64,000 nucleotides of DNA from Nitrospinota bacterium. Lineage in GTDB: Bacteria; Nitrospinota_A; UBA7883; JACRLM01. The stretch covers positions 65,834 through 129,833 of the forward strand of contig JACQXA010000001.1 of the NCBI GenBank assembly GCA_016208975.1, read 5' to 3'. A model generated the notes under the pieces. It saw nothing but the letters and a program-made list of their open reading frames with translations, had not been told where the DNA came from and did not search any database. Position numbers and translations under genes: made by a program. Below, piece by piece: positions 60,410 through 64,000 of this stretch. The number at the start of each line of letters is the position of its first letter. The first letter of the stretch is position 1.

Positions 60410-61012
60410 ATGAACGCTCCTCTTTCCCCCCAACATCTGGACGCCCTGACCGAGATAGTGAACATCGGCGTTGGCAGGGCGGCCAACGTGCTCAACGAGA
60501 TGGTGGGAAGCCCTATCCAGCTAAAAGTGCCTTCGGTAAAAGTGGTGGATCCCGCCGGGATCCTGGATGAGTTGAGGAGCCACATAGGATTACGGGCCGC
60601 ATGCGTAAACATGCCGTTCCAGGGGTCGCTCACCGGGCTGGCCTCCATGGTGTTCCCGCCGGAGAGCGCCGTCAAGCTTGTGTCCTTGCTCACAGGGGAG
60701 GAGATAACCGGGGTTGAGATGGATTCGTTGATGGTGGAGACGCTCAACGAGATAAGCAACATCGTGATCAACTCCGTGATCGGCCAGATAAGCAACATGA
60801 TGCGCCAGAAAATATATTACTCTATCCCCACTTTCCACGGGGGGAAGGTGGAAGATATATTGACCCACAGCCTTTACAAGAACGGCAGGATAATCATCGC
60901 CAACGCCGAGTTCCAGGTGAAGGCCCACAACATACAAGGCAACATCATGCTGGTGTTCGAGATAGCGTCGTTTGAAAGCCTGATAAGCGCCATAGCCAGC
61001 GAGATCCAGTAG
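60410..61012 (+). CDS. CheC-family chemotaxis protein phosphatase
   Basis: About 200 residues from ATG 60410. It has two copies of the CheC/CheX/FliY signature Glu-x2-Asn helix: DALTEIVNIGVGRAANVLNE and ETLNEISNIVINSVIGQISN, plus VKLVSLLTGEEITGVE. CheC dephosphorylates CheY-P, here presumably the receiver encoded just upstream. The sheet-forming ends (FQGSLTGLASMVFPPE and FQVKAHNIQGNIMLVFE) are present. Confidence 0.9.
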   Translation: MNAPLSPQHLDALTEIVNIGVGRAANVLNEMVGSPIQLKVPSVKVVDPAGILDELRSHIGLRAACVNMPFQGSLTGLASMVFPPESAVKLVSLLTGEEITGVEMDSLMVETLNEISNIVINSVIGQISNMMRQKIYYSIPTFHGGKVEDILTHSLYKNGRIIIANAEFQVKAHNIQGNIMLVFEIASFESLISAIASEIQ

Positions 61013-61021
61013 CCATCCGCC

Positions 61022-62365
61022 ATGGCCGAGCCAGCCCAGGACATAAGCAAGTCTTTCGAGCTTTTCGATTATATGCCTCTGGGGGTTTTCGCCCTGAACA
61101 GCGAGATGGAGGTGGTTTTCTGGAACCTGATGCTGGAGATGTGGACGGGCATTCCCCGCCACGAAATAACCGGCCGGAGCATCCTTTTTTTCTACCCCCA
61201 TTTAAAACAGCCCAAGTACCTCCAGAGGATTAAAGATGTTTTCTCGGGTTCACCATCCGCCGTGTTCTCATCTTTGCTCCATAAATACATAATCCCGGTA
61301 AAGCTGGATGACAGCTCTTTCAGGACTCAACAGGCCAATGTATCCTCCATCACCGGCCGGGACGGAAAAACATACGCGCTGTTCTCGGTTCAGGATGTTA
61401 CCGAGCTGTCCAACCGGATAGCCGATTACAAAAAAATGCGGGACCAGGCGTTGCATGAAGTGGAAGAGCGCAAAAAGGCGGAGGAGAAACTGAAACTTGC
61501 CGCCACCGTGTTCGAGAACACCGCCGAGGCAATAATGATATTGGGCCGGAGCGGGGAGATAGACTCGGTGAACCACGCTTTCTCCGTTATAACCGGATAT
61601 GAGCCTATGGATGCGTTGGGGCGGGAGTTCCGGGAACTGCTTATATCAGACCGGCACGATTCCACTTTTATGGCAGAGTTCTGGTCGATCCTCATCGAGA
61701 CGGGCCGGTGGAAAGGGGAGATTTGGGCGCGGCACAAAAACGGCCGGGTGTTTCCCATCGAGGTGTCTTTGAACGTGATCATCGGCGAGTCGGGCCAAAT
61801 ATCACATTTTGCCGCCATATTCGACGACATTACCCAGAGAAAACGGACTGAAGAACTGCTCACCAGCATGTCTTACAACGATGACCTTACAGGAGTGGCC
61901 AACCGGCGCCATTTCAACGAGCGGTTGAATGAAGAATGGAGCCGCGCAGGCCGGAAGCATTATGATGTGTCGCTGATACTGCTGGATATCGACTATTTCA
62001 AGTTGTACAACGACACTTATGGCCACCAGGCCGGCGACGAATGTTTGAAGATGGTGGCGCACACCCTTTCAGGGCTGGTAAAAAGAGCCGGTGAACTTTT
62101 GGCCAGGTATGGCGGCGAGGAGTTCGCCATTATCGCCCCGGACAGCGATCAGGATAGTACGCTGGCCTTGTCTGAAAAACTTCGCTACGCAATAGAATCT
62201 TTGGATATTGCTCACAAACGGTCGCCTTATGGCAAAGTTACCATAAGTCTTGGTTTTGCGACCCTGGCCGCAAATACAGGTTTCACCGAAAGCGATTTGA
62301 TCCGGTTAGCCGACGAGGCCCTATATCGGGCCAAGGGCGGCGGCCGCAACAGGGTTGAGCAATAA
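61022..62365 (+). CDS. PAS-PAS-GGDEF diguanylate cyclase
   Basis: A 447-residue protein with PAS (~10-130, FDYMPLGVFALNSEMEVVFW), a short coiled coil, PAS (~165-280, ENTAEAIMILGRSGEIDSVN ending ITQRKRTEELL), and a GGDEF domain (~285-445). The active-site loop reads YGGEEFAII, with YNDDLTGVANRRHFNE at the start and VTISLGFATL after it. GGEEF is a common active form, so it should make c-di-GMP. An RxxD inhibitory site is not clear. It is the last gene of the CheY-CheC operon. Confidence 0.94.
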   Translation: MAEPAQDISKSFELFDYMPLGVFALNSEMEVVFWNLMLEMWTGIPRHEITGRSILFFYPHLKQPKYLQRIKDVFSGSPSAVFSSLLHKYIIPVKLDDSSFRTQQANVSSITGRDGKTYALFSVQDVTELSNRIADYKKMRDQALHEVEERKKAEEKLKLAATVFENTAEAIMILGRSGEIDSVNHAFSVITGYEPMDALGREFRELLISDRHDSTFMAEFWSILIETGRWKGEIWARHKNGRVFPIEVSLNVIIGESGQISHFAAIFDDITQRKRTEELLTSMSYNDDLTGVANRRHFNERLNEEWSRAGRKHYDVSLILLDIDYFKLYNDTYGHQAGDECLKMVAHTLSGLVKRAGELLARYGGEEFAIIAPDSDQDSTLALSEKLRYAIESLDIAHKRSPYGKVTISLGFATLAANTGFTESDLIRLADEALYRAKGGGRNRVEQ

Positions 62366-62400
62366 TTTCTGCGCATGAGCGCTGGCGAAGGATTGGGAAT

Positions 62401-62418
62401 CCGAGGTCAGCGACCTCG
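62401..62418. repeat. REP-like palindrome fused to a MITE copy
   Basis: CCGAGGTCAGCGACCTCG, a member of the REP-like family, directly replaces the usual left end of truncated MITE copy E. Confidence 0.8.
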
Positions 62419-62667
62419 TTTGAAAGTACAGGGGAGATTCTTCACTTACGCTCAGAATGACAATATAAGAGCCGTTGATAACATTGTCATCCTGAGCGAA
62501 GCGCAAGCGAAGTGAAGGATCTGTCTGTAGTGTCTCAGTTTGAAAGTACAGGGGAGATTCTTCACTTACGCTCAGAATGACAATATAAAAGCCGTTGATA
62601 ACATTGTCATCCTGAGCGAAGCGCAAGCGAAGTGAAGGATCTGTCCATTATTTGAGATGCAAACTGA
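62418..62667 (-). mobile_element. Two tandem MITE copies (E truncated, F nearly full)
   Basis: Copy E (62418-62526) lacks both terminal inverted repeats, beginning at GTTTGAAAGTACAGGGG and ending at GGATCTGTCT. Copy F (62527-62667) starts GTAGTGTCTCAG and ends at AAACTGA, missing only the last few bases. F supplies the 3' end of the tautomerase gene. The two inner segments are nearly identical, so this is either a tandem duplication or an insertion of one copy into another followed by loss. Confidence 0.87.
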
Positions 62668-62855
62668 AGTTCGACTTCTGAAAAAGGCACACCACCACGG
62701 GCCCAATGTTTTCTGGGCACATCGGTGATTATGCAGGTGAAATGCTCGGCGGGAATTTTTAAAACCTCGGCCGCCGCCGTGGTTACTTTCATCAACAGCT
62801 CTTTTTTAATTTCGTCGGGCCGGCCTTCGAACATCTCGATACGGATAATCGGCAT
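62607..62855 (-). CDS. Tautomerase (4-oxalocrotonate tautomerase family) with MITE-derived C-terminus
   Basis: An 82-residue protein beginning MPIIRIEMFEGRPDEIKKEL, with the catalytic Pro after the initiator Met and the family-like end ITDVPRKHWARGGVPFSEVE. Typical members are about 62 residues. Here the last ~18 residues (QFASQIMDRSFTSLALRS plus Gly) and the TGA stop are encoded inside MITE copy F. The insertion therefore replaced the original stop and extended the protein. Whether the tail affects activity or stability is unknown. Confidence 0.87.
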   Translation of the reverse strand: MPIIRIEMFEGRPDEIKKELLMKVTTAAAEVLKIPAEHFTCIITDVPRKHWARGGVPFSEVELQFASQIMDRSFTSLALRSG

Positions 62856-62873
62856 TATCGAAACTTGCCTCCT

Positions 62874-64000
62874 TTAAATATCCAGCTCACCACCGGCGTT
62901 TACAAATGCGGCGGAATTCTCTTTTATAAAATCATATCTGGCCGAAGCGTCTTTCCCCATCAGCCTGGTAACCGTATCCTCGACGGTCTCGGCGTCTTGA
63001 ATAGAAACTTTCAATAACTTGCGGCGGTTTGGATCCATTGTGGTTTCTTTTAGTATTTGCATAGGCATCTCGCCAAGACCCTTATACCGGTGAAGCTCCG
63101 GCTTTACGTTTTTAGGCGCCATGATCAGGATGGTGGCCTTTTCTTCATCGTCCTGGGCGTACTTAACAGTCTTTCCCAGTTCTATCCGGTACAGAGGTGG
63201 TTGAGCGAGATAAACATTACCTTTATCAATAAGTTGCGGCATGTAGCGGTAAAAGAACGTGAGCAGTAGCGCGCTTATGTGAGCCCCGTCCACATCGGCA
63301 TCGGTCATTATGATTATCTTCTCATAACGCAGTTTGGAGTAATCGAACGAGTCGCCTATGCCCGCGCCTATGGTTGTAGTTAACGCTTTGATTTCATTGT
63401 TATTGGCTAATTTTTCCGGGGTGGCGTTCTCCACGTTCAGGATTTTACCCCGCAAGGGTAGCACGGCCTGGATGCGCCGATCCCGCGCCTGTTTGGATGA
63501 GCCACCGGCGGAATCCCCTTCCACCAGGAAAAGCTCGCACATGGCCGGGTCTGTGGACGAGCAGTCCGCCAATTTTCCGGGCAAAGTAAGCCTATGACTT
63601 ATTGGGGTTTTCCGCATAACCGCCTCTTTGGCGGAGCGGGACGCCATCCGCGCCTGGGCGGCCAATATCACCCGGCTTATGATGGATTCCGCCGACGAGG
63701 GGTTTTCCAGCAAGTAACGCTCAAACGCTGTCCGCACCATGGCTTCCACAGCGGCTTGTGCCTCGGGATTGTTCAGCTTCTCCTTGGTTTGCCCTTGGAA
63801 CTGCGGGTTTGAGAGGAATATGGAGATTACAGCTGTTAACCCTTCCCGCACATCATCGGTGGTAATTGCTGGCGCCTTACCTTTGGGGGCAGTCCTTTCG
63901 ATATGGCTCCGGAGTATCTTCGTAAGGGCATTCCGCAACCCCGCCTCATGGGTTCCACCATCGGATGTGAACACGGAATTGGCGTAGGAATAAACTACGT
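62874..64000 (-). CDS. parE: Type IIA topoisomerase ATPase subunit, ParE/GyrB type (5' end beyond window)
   Basis: About 375 C-terminal residues; the frame is open to the window edge. Contains the second transducer part (VFTSDGGTHEAGLRNALTKI), the segment ISIFLSNPQFQGQTKEKLNN, the TOPRIM domain (CELFLVEGDSAGGSSKQARD, LPLRGKILNVENA, IIIMTDADVDGAHISALLLT) and the C-terminal tail (ELHRYKGLGEMPMQILKETT, RLMGKDASARYDFIKEN) ending GGELDI. KQARDR, the TFFYRYMPQLID segment and the absence of a GyrB insert favour ParE over GyrB, but I cannot decide firmly without the N-terminus and a tree. Confidence 0.9.
   Translation of the reverse strand, partial: VVYSYANSVFTSDGGTHEAGLRNALTKILRSHIERTAPKGKAPAITTDDVREGLTAVISIFLSNPQFQGQTKEKLNNPEAQAAVEAMVRTAFERYLLENPSSAESIISRVILAAQARMASRSAKEAVMRKTPISHRLTLPGKLADCSSTDPAMCELFLVEGDSAGGSSKQARDRRIQAVLPLRGKILNVENATPEKLANNNEIKALTTTIGAGIGDSFDYSKLRYEKIIIMTDADVDGAHISALLLTFFYRYMPQLIDKGNVYLAQPPLYRIELGKTVKYAQDDEEKATILIMAPKNVKPELHRYKGLGEMPMQILKETTMDPNRRKLLKVSIQDAETVEDTVTRLMGKDASARYDFIKENSAAFVNAGGELDI

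Noticed and set aside
62321-62626. Minus-strand reading frame across MITE copies E/F
   Set aside because: Its repeated peptide is produced by the tandem repeat, and it overlaps the cyclase gene end.

Overview
The window is a chromosomal segment of a Gram-negative bacterium with roughly 55% G+C. An RND/TolC tripartite exporter, an OprB-type porin, lipoproteins and an NlpD-like peptidase imply an outer membrane. The gene set (split glutamate synthase, siroheme protein, FNR-type regulator, DUF1858 protein, hemerythrin chemoreceptor) suggests an environmental anaerobe or microaerophile of a deltaproteobacterial or Nitrospinota-like lineage. I cannot place it more precisely from sequence alone. 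Genes at both ends (histidine kinase, topoisomerase subunit) run off the window.

Layout. 1-2.5 kb: sensor kinase plus FIST sensor. 2.6-8.8 kb: housekeeping run with a pterin dehydratase, ispF-gltX-cysS-rlmB, a Cys-rich secreted protein and nadA. 9-12.4 kb (minus): small envelope and metabolic genes, including an M23/LysM lipoprotein, a dNTPase and a ferredoxin. 12.8-18.1 kb (minus): two membrane sulfatase-superfamily proteins behind a Crp/Fnr regulator. 18.2-25 kb: an FNR-box-driven heme-copper-oxidase-like/DUF1858 fusion, then a four-gene glutamate synthase. 25-31.5 kb: MCP with two hemerythrin domains, porin, a second four-helix oxidase-like protein and a siroheme protein. 31.9-35.9 kb: thioredoxin, a MinD/ParA ATPase paired with a J-domain/HTH protein, a deoxyhypusine-synthase-like enzyme and a lipoprotein. 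36.3-39 kb: a giant coiled-coil protein behind a near-consensus promoter with an operator-like palindrome. 39-42.5 kb: metF, tRNA-Val(GAC), infC (AUU start)-rpmI-rplT and zapB/zapA-like genes. 44-52 kb (minus): a sigma-54-controlled thioredoxin/TolC/RND operon with its enhancer-binding protein. 52-57 kb: a complete compact type II-C CRISPR-Cas locus (tracrRNA, cas9, cas1, cas2, seven repeats). 57-64 kb: miaB, bifunctional nuclease, cupin, CheY-CheC-diguanylate cyclase, tautomerase and parE/gyrB.

Dispersed repeats are prominent. A MITE-like element of about 151 bp with terminal inverted repeats and 8-bp target duplications occurs six times (one copy truncated). One copy supplies the C-terminus and stop codon of a tautomerase gene. 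A second family of short REP-like palindromes with a GGTCG core marks many intergenic spaces.

The strongest candidates for follow-up are the CRISPR locus (minus-strand tracrRNA, repeats that each carry an extended -10 promoter, two spacers sharing 24 nt), the sigma-54 enhancer/promoter architecture of the exporter operon, and the MITE family.
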